Below are positions 29,873 through 42,091 of a stretch of DNA of 64,000 nucleotides, in pieces. The position numbers and the translations under genes are program-made. Positions within the stretch are counted from its first letter, which is position 1, and every line of letters starts with the position of its first letter. Source of the stretch: Gracilaria domingensis (taxonomy: Eukaryota; Rhodophyta; Florideophyceae; Gracilariales; Gracilariaceae); assembly GCA_022539475.1 (NCBI GenBank), contig VCMS01000035.1, forward strand, positions 305,763 to 369,762. Direction: 5' to 3'. Under the pieces are notes generated by a model. That model made no database searches, had not been told where the DNA came from, and saw only the letters and a program-made list of their open reading frames with translations.

Positions 29873-31896
29873 GCAAGTCCCGTGGTTCTAGCAGAACCGA
29901 TTATTGAGGATTTGCAAGCGTATTTCAGCGTTCTTTCTGATTGTGCAACGTGGGACCTGCTACTTTGTACGTTGAGAATCGGAAGCTTTGATTACCGATA
30001 GTATTCATTGAACGGTGAAAATTAAGCTCGTATTGCTCACAAAGTGGCCCAGTATTTAGCGTGTAGCTCCCGCGGTCACGCCCGAAACGGACGACGTTGG
30101 GGACGAGAAAATTTTCTTTGGGAGGCAATAAATCTATTGAAGTTGTGTTTCACTGAGTGAGAGTACAATACAATGTGATGGAGAACTGTAGCCGTCCTGC
30201 TCAACTACCAATCAGGCCTTGAGAAGTAGGAGCTCAAGTAGCAGAAAAACGTTTCTCGCTCCTGCAGTTATACAGAACTAAAATGACGGTTGTTGGTGCT
30301 CGTGTGGATTGGGTTTTGCTGAACCAAAGATTTCCTGAATTAATATACTCAGGAAGAAAGCCTTCTATGCATGCTCTTGGTCCCTTTGTTGCGCTGCAAT
30401 TTCCCAGTTGATGATTTCTCTTAATTGCTTTTCAATTTTCTTGTGCTGTAAAGCGCTAAGCAGCTTAGAGTACAGTGATTGGTGATGGATTTTGTAACGC
30501 AATGCGATGTTAGTTATTGAGTAAGACCTGTTATTGCTTTGAATTAGACCGTACGTTTTGCATTGAAACTTTGAATGTTTGTCATGTTTCATAATGTAAG
30601 CATTAATTGCGCTCCAGACTGAGACTTTGGTGCTTGATTCTTTCTTTCACTGCCAAGACCTGGTCGCTCTTTGTTCTGTTTCTGTTGCTTTTCTGTAACT
30701 GCGGACGCTGTAAGTTGGACGTTTTTTGCTGTTTTCACTGCAGCAGTAGGCATGTTGAATACACAGGTGGTAAGATACACACGCTTGACGTCAACAGTAG
30801 TGGTGATGCCTTGATCTAGCGCATTTTCAACCTTAACCTACGTCCAGGCTAACGTCATGGTGATCTTTCATTTTCTACACGTATTAAAAGTCTGATGAGC
30901 TCTAGGTGTACAAGCTGTACAACTACTGATCCATGTTCTTGAGTACGTTGCTAAATTTGTACCAATTTGTGAGGTGACTGTTCAATATATTAAAAATAAA
31001 TCGTTTCTTGACTTTCACTTCTTGGGAAGTATGGAGAGCCTATCTCCATGGTACTTTCTTCAGTTTTAACGGAACAAACTTCATTTGAAAGCGACTACTT
31101 TCTATTTTCTGGAACTCGAGTTTAAAAGAGTTCTTTCAAGCAGTTTTCGACAGAGGTCAGAATAAGTGAACCTCCTCAAACATTCCCAAAACACCTGATG
31201 CATATAATTTGTAACTCGGGCCATGCACGCGGATTTAAGAACAGAACATCAGACAATTACGCCAAAACCAGTTTGAGAAAGGACAACAACAATGTACGAG
31301 AAGACAATGAAAGCAGTACAGTCTTCAAGCGAACTTCGCTACATGAAACGCAATATGGGAATTTCAAACAGATCCTAACGACGCTGACTCTGAAAAATAC
31401 CTGTCTCCTCACTTCCAAAACATTGCCTTTCGCGATCGGTTGTACGGTGACGACGACTATCTGGACGAGCTTCACGTGTGGCCCTGAAATGTTTGCGCAG
31501 AATTGTGCGCCTTGGCGCTAACTCAATCAGATGACGAAGATCGGCAGCGTTCTCTGTATTGCGCCAGTTTTGCGCTCGCAACTCTAAAGCAGCCAACACA
31601 TATTCGGCGCTTAAATGGGGACCTTTGATGTGTGTATACGAACTGTGCCACTTTTGGTCACATGCTGCGGATGCAGATCAACAAAAGACATTCCTTGTCC
31701 GACAAACTAAGCAAACAGCTCGTCCAAGTGCAGACCAGAGCCGTTCTCATCTTTCTCAATGTCTAGACCTTTGTTTAACGGAGCAGCAGACGGACCATTC
31801 TCGCTACGCACCCATAGCTCAGTACGCGCAAAGCCACTGCGAATATTGCGTACAGCTATGGATTCAGACATGAAAATTGAAACACATACTGTTACA
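29873..31896. other. Two kb without a recognised gene
   Basis: A short minus frame at 30365-30592 (NNRSYSITNIALRYKIHHQS) resembles the Psq-type helix-turn-helix of pogo transposases and may be a stray fragment. The rest, including open frames at 31198-31873, shows no family signal. Confidence 0.3.
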
Positions 31897-33415
31897 TCAA
31901 AAGTATCGATCATAGTTTGGTAGCTGGAAAATTCGATGAATCTCCTTTTGAAGATGGGATTTGGATGATGAAAATACTGAAATGTTCAAAAGTTGAAGCA
32001 CATGACTTGTGTATGAGGGGAGAGCAATCATAATTACTCCTTCGGACTTGAACAGGGTGAGCACGCAGAACTGTACGTGGCAGGAACAACCATCTAAGAC
32101 GAGTGGCAGTTTCTTCTTTCTGGCACGAAGACCCTCTGTTTCCTTCAAAACCTCTTCAGCCCACCGAAAGAAGATGGCCTTCTCGACGCCAGAAGTTTCT
32201 ATCTGGAAGGGATAGCAAGGAGGTCGGACGCTGTGTAGGGCCTGGACTTTGCCATTGAGGAAACGGTAATGTGTCCGTCTTTCACAGGACACAATAAATG
32301 GTTTGTATGTCACACCATCCAGAGACACAACTGGTTTTATAGTGATGCAGTCACTTGACCCCCCTATAAGAAATTTTTTCAAAATTGTGAACGTAACATG
32401 AAGGCAATCAGATGTTGCGGAGCCCCACATTACATTCATTAAGCCTTCCGCGCGACCTCCATTTTGGCACGGTGCATATTAAATTATCAATTTTTTCAAT
32501 TTTGTGAATATCATATGAGGGTGTGCTGAGGTTGTTCTCATTGCATGATAGGCTGTTCTGAGTGCGTTATGACACTTGCACTATCCTTTCCCACTCCTCC
32601 TACACTCACAGCACACTCCCTTTTGGCACCCTAAATGAGGTCATAGGAGGCGATTTTAATCTTCCATTCCATCACATAGTGCGCTCCTATTTTTGAAAAA
32701 CCATCCAATTTACATCCGCGCGTGATCCGCAAGCCGCAAAAATTTCTTATAGGGCCCTCTAATACGAACACTGCGCTGTAACAGAACAGAGCCATTTGAT
32801 GATATACCACGCTGTAACCTTTGGAAACGCATAAGACTAAGGGACGCACCAGCTTCATCGACGCTGAGAACATATTTTGCCTCCGTAAGGTTATAATTGA
32901 TCATCGCAGTTTTGACGAGAGCAATGTAGCTGGCAATATTCTCGGCAGTCACGGCCTTGACGCGTGCGTTTTCCGTTATCGTGACGAGAAGATATTTGAG
33001 CTCCTGACGACTTAAGGAGGATGAATCCAGTGTAGCGAAAGACGGTCATCTCTGAATCGAATTTCCATTCTGAGAGAGATTGGCAGTGAGCGAAGGAAGT
33101 GCTGCACAAGGTCAAGCAATCCGCAATCCTTGTTTGGTTAGAGGGATGTTGTTAGAAACAAAGTAGTTTATGGCTTCGACGAAAACCTTTTTCTAATGCG
33201 CCGTCAATGCATTAGGACATCTGCCAGCGTTCGTCGAAATAATCATGTCTCAGGGTTCCACCGCATCGTCCGTACCGTGGCGAGTCAGCCAATTGAGATG
33301 CCAACGACGTAAATGTTGGGTGCGAATATTGTACTTCTCTTTCAGCTCGTCATACATGTTATTATGGTTAATGCGATCGAGTAGGGTGCGTTAAATCGAG
33401 CGAGAAAACGCACTG
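31897..33415 (-). pseudogene. Pogo/Tigger-like (CENP-B HTH, DDE_1) transposase pseudogene
   Basis: Minus-strand order fits a pogo-like transposase. HTH_psq region: ELKEKYNIRTQHLRRWHLNW (33.3 kb). CENP-B-type HTH: INYFVSNNIPLTKQGLRIA (33.1-33.2 kb). Then TAENIASYIALVKTAM, YVLSVDEAGASLSL (first Asp), VSLDGVTYKPFIVS, LPLVLDGCSCHVQF (second Asp) and IALPSYTSHVLQLL. A MITE (32362-32754) is inserted within the catalytic domain; removing it joins RIRG to SSDCITIKPVV in a sensible way. There are additional in-frame stops (one before KKVFVEAI) and a frameshift near 32950. Non-functional. Confidence 0.75.
32362..32754. mobile_element. MITE nested in the pogo-like relic, about 393 bp
   Basis: Terminal inverted repeats of about 17 bp: CCCTATAAGAAATTTTT at 32362 and its inverse AAAAATTTCTTATAGGG ending at 32754. 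The host coding sequence is continuous across the insertion once it is removed. A related end (AAAAATTTCTTGTAGGG) lies near 36175 but is probably coincidental or another fragment. Confidence 0.7.
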
Positions 33416-33762
33416 ACAACTGTTGGGTTCACGGATCTCGGAGTATAAATTGTGTCTTAATCAATAGGCGGACTTTCTGGGGACGAGGAACCCTTTCGCG
33501 GCCTTCTTCGTCCAGGATGTTGCTGCATCTGTACCTTTCTTATACTACTGGCGAAGGCTTTGAACAGACTGCGCATCGTCAATGAACATAAGTCAGCAGA
33601 TGATCGTCTGTGTATGCCTGCTTTCTATGAGAACTTAATAATAAACCTTACATCGCTGCGTTGAACGTTGTCAGAGTGACTAGAAGTGCTCAAAAATCAT
33701 CTTGAAGACGATGGAATGCGGTTCACAATACGGTTTACAATATACGAAGATTAATGGAAATA

Positions 33763-34021
33763 TGCGTATCAGAAATTGGAATAACTTACAGAACGTGCGC
33801 GTATATCATTTATCATATCTGCTATCCTTTTTGAACGCGGTACACCATTGCCGACGTCCTTTATGCGTAATTACTATGGGAGTAGAGCAAGCAGTCATAA
33901 AATGTAGTGCCTGATGATTCCGACACCTGTTTTGAGTAATATACAAACTGAATTCAAGCACGGCAGAGAGTGATCGCACTCTCTCGCCAGTCTTTCTGTT
34001 CGAAGTCTAATAGTGAAAGGT
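33763..34021 (+). repeat. 5' LTR of the copia element
   Basis: Starts TGCGTATCAGAAATT and shares with the 3' LTR the blocks GAACGCGGTA, TTTTGAGTAATATA, AAGCACGGCAGAGA-TTGATCGCAC-type and CTGTTCGA. A small hairpin GAGAGTGATCGCACTCTC lies near its end. Confidence 0.7.
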
Positions 34022-34183
34022 TATGGTATACGTAACTGCTATGGCACTACGATCAAACATTTATTCAACTTCTTCTTCCTGCGACCACTTTGTACTGCGT
34101 TCATCAATCTCCGTTGTACTTGTGACAATTTTTGGGTTTGGCTTGCGTTAGTTAAGTTCTTCCTGACAGTTCTGACAAACACC

Positions 34184-37100
34184 ATGTCGGAGTGGGAGAA
34201 GAAGCGCATTGACCCACTCAAGGAAGGTCAGATTTTGCAATATGAAGGATCCGGATCGAGGCAGCATGCAACGCTAAGGGTGTGGGAGAAGCTTAAGACA
34301 ATGAAATGTGTCCCTCCGATACACAGAACAAGAGAATTCAATTTATTGGCTCAAAGAAGAAAGATTCTCGCATTATTGTGACCGCTTTGTCCAACGTAGC
34401 ACTGCGTATTGTTCGCAGTGACGTGCAGAATCCATTTGGCGTGTTACAGAAGCTGGGAGAGCGATATGATTCGAAGACTGCAGCCTCTAGAATGGCAAAG
34501 ATGACGGAACTTATAAGACTTCGCTACCCAAATCTTGAGCAGAATATGCGAAAGCATATCGAAAGAATGAGAGGCATTTTTGAGAAACTTGAAGCCATAG
34601 ATACGAAGATTCCGAACGAATTTTTAATCGCAATTCTTTTCTCGTCTATTGATTTTGATGAGCTAGTCCCAATCATGGCTGCTCTCGAAATTCTAGGTGA
34701 TGTTCTGCTACTTGGGACATTGTCTCAGCCAGATTCATTGAAGAACATCAATCATTGAGGGCCAAGCACAAACGTCTTGAGCGTGCACATACGGCACAAG
34801 ACTACTGCCAGATCTGCGACAAATCCGGCAATGCTACAGAAAAGTGCTGGCTCAACCCAAGCAACCCCTCTAATAAGCTGAAGTCACTGAATGAAAACGG
34901 CATATCCCATGCGAGAAGAAGCTTTATTAAGCAGAAAGGCTCAAGTCACGATAAGAAAAGGATGTCAAAGTCCGTGCTGCCATTGCGCGAGTGATGAAAA
35001 TGAAACCTAAGCACCAGCATAGATTGATGCCGGATCCTGGCACGACATCTCACATGACCCCTGATGAAGACTCCTTGAAGAACAAGGAAGGATGTTTTGT
35101 ATCCATTGCATTGGGAGACGACTCAGTAGTCTACGTAACGAAAAAGGGAGTGAAGACTGTACATTGGTCGGCAAGCGGACGACACACAAAAGTTGCTCTG
35201 ACAAATACCCTGAGTTGAAACAGTCTGGCAATGGACCTACTTCCTGTCCCGGTTCTGACCGAAAAGAATTTTACTGTTCTTTTCTCAAAGAAGAAAGCAG
35301 TTATTTCTGACGAGAACGTTGACTGTAGACCAGTTGTCGTAGCACCGGAGGATTTGGATCTTCTGCACTACACAACCAATCAAGGTGACAAGGGACTAGA
35401 GTGTGAGGCCGAACTACACTTATGATGGCAAAACTCGAAGGCCATGTCGACGGAATAATTGATGAACCATGGATTGACGCCAATCCATCAGACACTGACA
35501 CATCAAATACAGCCTCTTCCTTCAGAGGATAACTCGAGCAAGTACCTAGATACTATTGATTTGACGCACACTGTCGAAGATCAAGAGCTAAGTCTCAATG
35601 CGTCAGTACAAAGAGAACGAACTTCTGAATCGCCGTTGGACGTTGGCACAACCGCCCAGGACCTATGAGTTCAGAAAGTTTGATCAGCCAGTTGACCGCC
35701 AACGGAAAATTACCAATGGACCGAACAAAATCAAACAGCCGTCCTTAGGAGAAATTTTGGAAAAGGTGAGTGCAATTTGAGGTTGGATGGCATCAATGGA
35801 TGATACGTGGATGTGAAACGGATAGCGCATTAAGCGCGATCAATGTGCGATTGCAGCTTAATTTCGCGATGTCACATTGGAGGACGCCTGCTAAGCACAT
35901 GGAGCGCACTTGGAGTGGACGCGATACATGTTGCACTCCATCTGCGCCCACATTGTCCGCACTTCGCCCCCCACGATCTCAGTTTGCACTCCGTGCGCAC
36001 TCACAATAATGAAATAAACTATTAAAAAATTAAAATGACGGGCCATGGGTGTGACATTGGAGCGCGGGCGTACAAGCGGAGTGCAATCCGCCTGTACGCC
36101 CGCGTTCCAATGTGACACCCAGTCGGAGGCTAAAGCCTCCAAAAGATGCACTCCATTTGCACTCACAAAAATGAAAAAATTTCTTGTAGGGCGTGTCATT
36201 TGTGAGACATCCAAATTGAGGCGACCATACAAGGGCAGCCTTACCAAGGCGGTCAAGCTTGGGTCTCTCCAGGCAGATGTTGTAGGCAAACTCAAGCCCG
36301 TGACCCCTTAAGGCCATAGGTACTTTTGCACCGTCATGGATGAAAACAGCAGGGTTGTCTATCCCAAGGCAATGAAAGCAAAAGAAGAAGCTTCTGCTGT
36401 TGTAAAACGATTCATGACTTGGATGGAGAGGCAAACGTAACATGTGATTAGTTCATTGCACATTGATAGGGGAAAAGAGTTTTTTTCAGTGCAGACGAAG
36501 ATGAACAGGCTCAGAATTGAGATTCACGTTACTACACCATACAGGCCATCCTCGAACGGGCTGATTGAAAGAACAAAGGGCGTCCTGATACCATGAATTC
36601 GAGCGCGCCTCCAGCAGTCTAGTCTTCCTTTAAAGTACTGGAACTTTGCTCTACAGCATGTCGTTCAATCAAAGAACGTTGTTCTTCACTTTGTTCCAAA
36701 GACGTCGCCGTATATTGCTCTCAGGGAGAGCCGCCGCACTATGCTAAGCATATGAGACCATACGGCTGTCGCGTGTCAATTGCAGTACAGAAGTCGGAAA
36801 GAAAGCACAAGGGAAAGATGATGGCACTAATAGAGCAAGGAGTAAACCCTGGTCTTGTGAATGGCGGAATGTAAAACATACTTACCGAGAACGGAGTACG
36901 ATACTCGAAGCACGTGCGCTTTCGCGAGACCAGCTTTCCCAGGATCGCCATCTTTTCCACACACAACTGGAACGAAGGAGAAGAAAAATTAGTAGTATTA
37001 GAAAAACCCTCAGATGAGGGGACAGGAAATATGAATGAAGATGAACAGACTAGTAATGGAATTGAGGAGAGCCCTCCGAATAGAACGGATGAGGAAAAAG

Positions 37101-38903
37101 AGGACATGTTCGTCGATGCAAACGAGACTCCAGATCACGAAAATGAAGCAAATACCGAGAGCTACCTGACACACTATCCAGACCGCCCTTCGACTTTTGG
37201 TGGAGTGGAGTATCACGATGAAAACGAAAAGCCAGCAAGTACCCCTGATCCCATGCATTCGACAAAATACAATCTGAGACCGCGCTCTCACTCTGCACTG
37301 TGCCTCCCACGCCTACTCTCGACCAACTATAAGCCCTCGCCGGAGGACGCAATGCGTTCAAGTGAATGGGAGCTCTGGAAAAAGGTTATTCAGGAAGAAT
37401 TCACGACAATTCTTCAGGATGAAACCTATAAAAGTACCCTGGACATCTTTGCACAAGCACTTCCAACTGGCATCGTTCTCCGAGGGGGAAGAGTTATTGA
37501 AGACTGTCGACCGCATTCCAGTATCGGATGTTCCTGCGGACGCAAACGTTATCTCCAGTCACGTGTTCTACAAGATCAAGCGTTGTGATGATGGACAACA
37601 TATCTTGAAGGCCAGAATCGCTCCGCATGGAAATGAAGATAGTGCCAAGAAGAATATAAAGACTGACTCTGCTACCTGCCCGCCACTTGGGATAGGAATT
37701 CTGCTGGCAATGACGACCATCAGAATTTGGACGCTATCGAAGATTGATTTCAAGAGTGCATTCCTACAGAGTAGTGATGCAATGCGCGATGTCTACGTGG
37801 TGCCCCCGCGCGAATGCAAGACTAAGTACAGACACTACTGGCTATTGCGCGTTGCATCTTATGGTCTCGTATACGCCTCAGCTAAATGGCAAAAAGTTAG
37901 CGATGAACTCATGCGCCAGCTGGGCTTTCGTCATTTAGTCTACGTGCCACAGCTGTTCTACAGAGGTTTTGAAGGTCATGTTGAGATCATAGCTGTGAAG
38001 ATAGAGATGACGTGCTTTTGGGTGGTCTGCGAAACAACGTGAGGGAATCTGTTGAGCGCATACAGCGATTGTATAAACTCGAAACAATCGTTTTTGGACC
38101 TGGTCCTTTCACGTATTTCGATTTGAATATTACGCAGTTCGAAGATTATTCTTTCATGATCCATGGGGACGAGAGACTGAACGGTCTAGAATCCTACCCA
38201 ATCGATCGCAAGCGTAGGAAAGAGCGCGAAGAAGCACTAAATGCAGTCTAGTCGTTGGCTTTTCGATCCATACATAGCTTACTGGGATGGTTTAGAACCG
38301 CTGCGTCGCCGTTCTGTGCTTTTGCGGAAAGCTTCCTGCAACAGAACGGTCCTTAACCGGAGGTCAAAGATCTTGGTACCCAGATCGACATGCTCAAGAA
38401 CCTGAAGAAAAGAGGTTTTACAATACAGTATGTGCGGCCTACTGGTAACCGGGATTATAAAGTGTCAGGTATTTGCAGATGCAAGCAGGCACAAGGACCA
38501 TGGTCAGTTGGGCTGGATAGCTGGAATTCGGTTTGAAGACTTTGAGAAGGACGCAGTCTTTCACGCATTGTCTTGGTCCTCTCGCTAGTCAAGAAGACCG
38601 GTAAAGTAGATAGGTTCTGCTGAAATTGGCGCAGCAGGTGATACGATTGACGAAGGGAAAGTTCTCGTGAAAGCGTTGAAGACATTGCTGGAAATTGAAG
38701 TGAGTCTAATCGTCGTTGTGGATTCTAAAGACCTATTCAATACAATTTTGACTTGCAGAAGCAGCGTAGGTAGATCTATTCGGGCGGACGTCAGCGTCAT
38801 TCGATTTGAATTTGAGACGCACAACGTTGAAAAGATGATTTGGATGTCTGGAAAGTTGAATTTGTCACATCCTCTGATTAAAACGGATAGTCTTCTTGAG
38901 TAG
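34184..38903 (+). pseudogene. Copia gag-pol, frameshifted
   Basis: Gag begins at ATG 34184 (MSEWEKKRI) and continues after a frameshift with NPFGVLQKLGERYD...RMAKMTELIRLRYPN. A zinc knuckle, CQICDKSGNATEKC, follows at 34.8 kb. The protease motif is DPGTTSHMTP (35.03 kb; normally DSGA-S-H). Integrase starts at about 36.18 kb (SLTKAVKLGSLQADVVGKL) and continues with LHIDRGKEFFS and YRPSSNGLIERTKGVL (catalytic Asp and Glu) at 36.46-36.59 kb. Reverse transcriptase lies at 37.35-38.25 kb (SKIDFKSAFLQS, MRDVYVVPPRE, YGLVYASAKW; the DDVLLGG active-site block is in a shifted frame at 38.01 kb). RNase H is at 38.45-38.9 kb (VFADAS). At least four frameshifts and several stops. Confidence 0.75.
35766..36166. 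mobile_element. MITE with an internal long palindrome, nested in copia
   Basis: Ends GTGAGTGCAATTTGAGG at 35766 and CCATTTGCACTCAC at 36166 form short terminal inverted repeats (about 12-14 bp). Inside, 36044-36120 is a palindrome with about 36-bp arms (GGGTGTGACATTGGAGCGCG and its inverse), and GGAGGCTAAAGCCTCC at 36125 is a small perfect hairpin. Several GCACTC motifs recur. It separates the protease and integrase parts of the copia relic. Confidence 0.6.
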
Positions 38904-39254
38904 CCGCTGGAGTTGCTGTTGTTTTTTGGAAGATTAGGTGTCAAGTTGGAGCCGCAATAGTGTCGTAGCTAAGATTGATTGACAGGCTGATCTTAGCAAG
39001 AGACCACGAAAGAGAGGGTGTGTAGATTTTGTACAGATAGATCAAACTGTTCTGGCCGCAGAAACGGCTCTGCAGTTTGGTCACCAAAGATGAGAGCAGT
39101 GACCTTGGTGGAAGGCGCTGCACGCAGCAGTGCAGCACGCACTACATAGGGTTGCTCCAGCACCTGCAGGACCGAACCTACGTAGCTAGGCTGGTAGACA
39201 CCGACCCAAGAAGTAAACGCCGACACAACAGCACCGATCACTTGTCGTCTCCTT

Positions 39255-39512
39255 TGTTATCAGAAATTCAAATAACTCACAGAACATGCGCCTATGTCAT
39301 TTAAAGTATTTTTGATCCTTGTCGAACGCGGTATATTATTGCAGACCTCCTTTACGCGTCATTACTATAGAGGTGGATTTAAAAGTCATAGAATATACTG
39401 GTAGATAATCTTGACACTATTTTTGAGTAATATATAAAATGAGTTGAAGCACGGCAGAGATTGATCGCACGCTTTGCCGATTCACTCTGTTCGACGATTG
39501 ACTGTGAATAAG
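39255..39512 (+). repeat. 3' LTR of the copia element
   Basis: Starts TGTTATCAGAAATT. Same block order as the 5' LTR, with many substitutions; the terminal boundary is approximate. Confidence 0.7.
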
Positions 39513-40507
39513 TTTGATTACTTTCCTCTTTTTGTTGCTTAATAGAGCCCATTACAACATCAGAATGCTTTTTAGAGTTTGGGTGATACAATCGTTGTTA
39601 TAAAAAGAGGCCAAAGTGAATTAGGTCCTGCATTGTTGAAAGTTTCAAAATGTTGTTTGAAATACGTTTGTAAATGAGAAAACAATAAGATAGTACGTTC
39701 GTCATGAATATTGCACGACTGGCTTGCGTGGAAAAGAAACATGATTGCACCCGTGCTATATTAATTCTCAAAGTGTGCCCTGGCGCTTGATTATCAAAAG
39801 AATTCGGCTGCAATTGTTCGTCGGTGAATATTGGCATAATCGGGTGATGTGGTGAATGATTTTCAAAAACGCTATGACGCTCGCAGCCCCAACAACCTTC
39901 GTTCCGTGAAATCTGCACGCACCTTATACCCGTAGTGTGGAGATGTTTCGGTTTCGAATCTGTAAGCTTTTCGGTGTTACGCCTTTCGCGCCAAAATGAC
40001 TACGTTAACTCTTTTTGGCTCTAATTCAGGATCTAATGACGCTTTTGACATTGTTTCACGTTTCAGTGCAAAGCTGAAACACACTGTTTGGACCTATGTG
40101 AAGCTGGGCGGAATCTATTGAGAACATTGGACGCAGCACAAGTTGTGCGGGAACGCAGGGGCTCGAAGACGGCCATCTCCAGAAGATTCTGCGATCATTG
40201 CGCTATTTGGCGACGAATAATATGGCGAAATGGCGACAGCAGCGCTTGATCGTTCCGCGACACTGCACGTGCACGCATGTGCGCCTTGTCCCTTCCGCGC
40301 GAAAACGAAAAACAGCGAAAAAGTGCACCACGTGTGCCACTCGCACACGACGGGCCGCCATCCGCGCGATGATCACGCGCGCGGCTTCGACGCAAGCGCC
40401 GCCTGCGGCAATCGCGAATCGCCGTTTGACAACAGCGACGCCACGCGCCAGGCGCGCCATCTCCACCGGCCGAGCGCCCGCACCGCGCCACGCCCGCCGC
40501 GCCCCGC
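39513..40507. other. Transition from AT-rich repeats to the GC-rich gene island
   Basis: The first 600 bases are AT-rich with no supported gene. From about 40200 GC rises sharply and the stretch likely contains the scramblase promoter and 5'UTR. Multiple overlapping Arg/Ala-rich open frames there are by-products of high GC. Confidence 0.4.
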
Positions 40508-42091
40508 ATGTCCGCCGCGCTCTCCCGCCGCAGCCGCCACCTGTACGCGTCATGGCGCCGCCTCGCCTCGCCCCCGCGCGCCGCATCGCGCCGCCTCGGC
40601 GCCGCCGCGCGCCCCACCCCGCGCGCCGCCGCGCGCGTCGCCGCGCCGCGCCGAGCGCGCGCGCTGTGCGACGCCGCTGACGCGCCGCCGCTGTCCAAGC
40701 CGCGCGCGCTGCGCGCCGCCACGGGCGCGCAGCTCGTGCTGTCGCCGCCGGCGCTCGTCGTCACGCGCGAGTACGAGTGGGGCAACATTCTGCTCGGCTT
40801 TGAGCAGGCCAACAAGTACTCCATCCGCGCCGCGCCGGGCGGCCACGTCGTGGGCTACATCGCGGAGGTATGTTGCAGTTGCTTGTTCTCAGCAGTGTCT
40901 GTCCGTCGTGCTAACCGTGTGCGTGTGCGTTCGCGCGCAAACAGGAGGGCTCGTTGGGGAGCGTCGTCACCAGAAACGTGCTGCGCACGCGCCGCCCGTT
41001 CAAGGCCACCGTGTTTGACGGCGAGCAGAACGTCATCTTCCGCATTCGCCGCCCGCTGTACCTCATCTCCACCTCCATCTTCGTGGAGAGCCCTGACGGC
41101 GACGTGCTGGGCGAGGTGCACATGGACTGGCACATGTGGCGCCGGAGGTACAGCCTGTACGTCGACAAGACGCAGTTTGCGCGCGTCGACTCGGGCTTTC
41201 TGGCCGTCGACTTTGACATGCGCGATGAAGGCGGCGCGAAGATCGCTTCCGTCAACAAGGACTTTACCGGCTTTGCGCGAGAGCTGTTCACCGATGCCAG
41301 GCAGTACGTGCTGCGCTTGGACCCCTCGTACGGCCTGCAGCACGACGGGTCGCTCGTGTATGATGCCGCCACGGTGAGCGACGCCGCGGAGGAGCTTGGC
41401 GCCCAAAAGCTGGCCGAACGCGAGCGCGCCGTCATTCTTGGAGCCGCGATTGCGATCGACTTTGGTACGTTTCGCACGCTTTGTACCAGCTGCGGTGTGC
41501 GTAGCCCAAACTTGTGCCCAAAACTAACAGCCCTGTTCCGTTGTGTGTGTGTGTGTGTGTGTTTGTGTCACGATGTGGGCGTGAACAGATTACTTCAGCC
41601 TGCATAGTCGGGGGCCGGGGACTGCCATGATGATGATGCCGCCTGTGGGAGCGCCGACACCGGCTCCGCCGGGCGCTGGAGCTGGCGCTGGCGCTGGCGC
41701 AGCCGTTGGAGCTGACGTCATGTCAGACGCGATGGGCGGAGCGCCAACGGACGGCGAGACGCCGTACGAAATCAGCGACTCGGAAGTGAACGCCGATGGC
41801 GCGCAGGCGTCCTCGCAGCCGGGCGCGTGGGGCGAGGACGCGCCACCTTTGGAACAGGAGCGGTTTGGCGACGCAAACCAAGCGGGTGACGCGGCGGACG
41901 AGTCGCAGTGGGCCACGTTTGAGGAACCGGACCACGGCTTTGATGACCCGTACGCCGACCAGGATGCGTGGAGCTCGGACAGCGATGCGTGGGGGGGCGG
42001 CGGCGGCGGCGGCGGCGTAGGAGACGAGGAGGGCGGCGCGTTGGGCGGCCTGTTCGAGGTCATCAAGGGGATGATCTTTGGCGATGACTAA
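40508..42091 (+). CDS. Scramblase-family protein, probably mitochondrial, three exons
   Basis: Exons 40508-40867, 40945-41464 and 41589-42091 join in frame (461 codons, 460 residues). Both introns are GT-AG: 77 bp, and 124 bp with a (GT)n tract at 41542-41562. Residues 1-65 are Arg/Ala-rich without acidic residues until late, as in a mitochondrial presequence. The centre matches the scramblase (PF03803, plant/fungal AIM25-like) core: GNILLGFEQANKYSIRA, FRIRRPLYLISTSIFV, GEVHMDWHMWRRRYSLYV, and ERAVILGAAIAIDFDYFS across the second intron (D-Y-F-S as in plant homologues). The last 150 residues are a Gly/Pro/Ala-rich and acidic tail, probably disordered, ending GLFEVIKGMIFGDD. Exon GC is far above neighbouring genes. 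Function as a lipid scramblase is inferred from family only. Confidence 0.8.

Larger units (their letters stand above)
33763..39512 (+). mobile_element. Ty1/copia LTR retrotransposon, old and broken
   Basis: Two direct terminal repeats (33763-34021 and 39255-39512) flank gag and pol remnants in copia order on the plus strand: gag, zinc knuckle, protease, integrase, reverse transcriptase, RNase H. LTRs begin TG and are only about 70-75 percent alike by eye, so insertion is ancient. A MITE (35766-36166) has inserted between protease and integrase. Target-site duplication and primer-binding site could not be assigned confidently; a TGGTAT at about 34024 could be the start of a methionine-tRNA primer site. 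Confidence 0.75.

Noticed and set aside
40198-41018. Several long Arg/Ala-rich frames on both strands
   Set aside because: Shadows of very GC-rich sequence around scramblase exon 1; stop codons are rare there by composition.
41590-42066. Minus-strand Pro/Ser-rich frame under scramblase exon 3
   Set aside because: Complement of a Gly/Ala-rich coding exon; no independent support.
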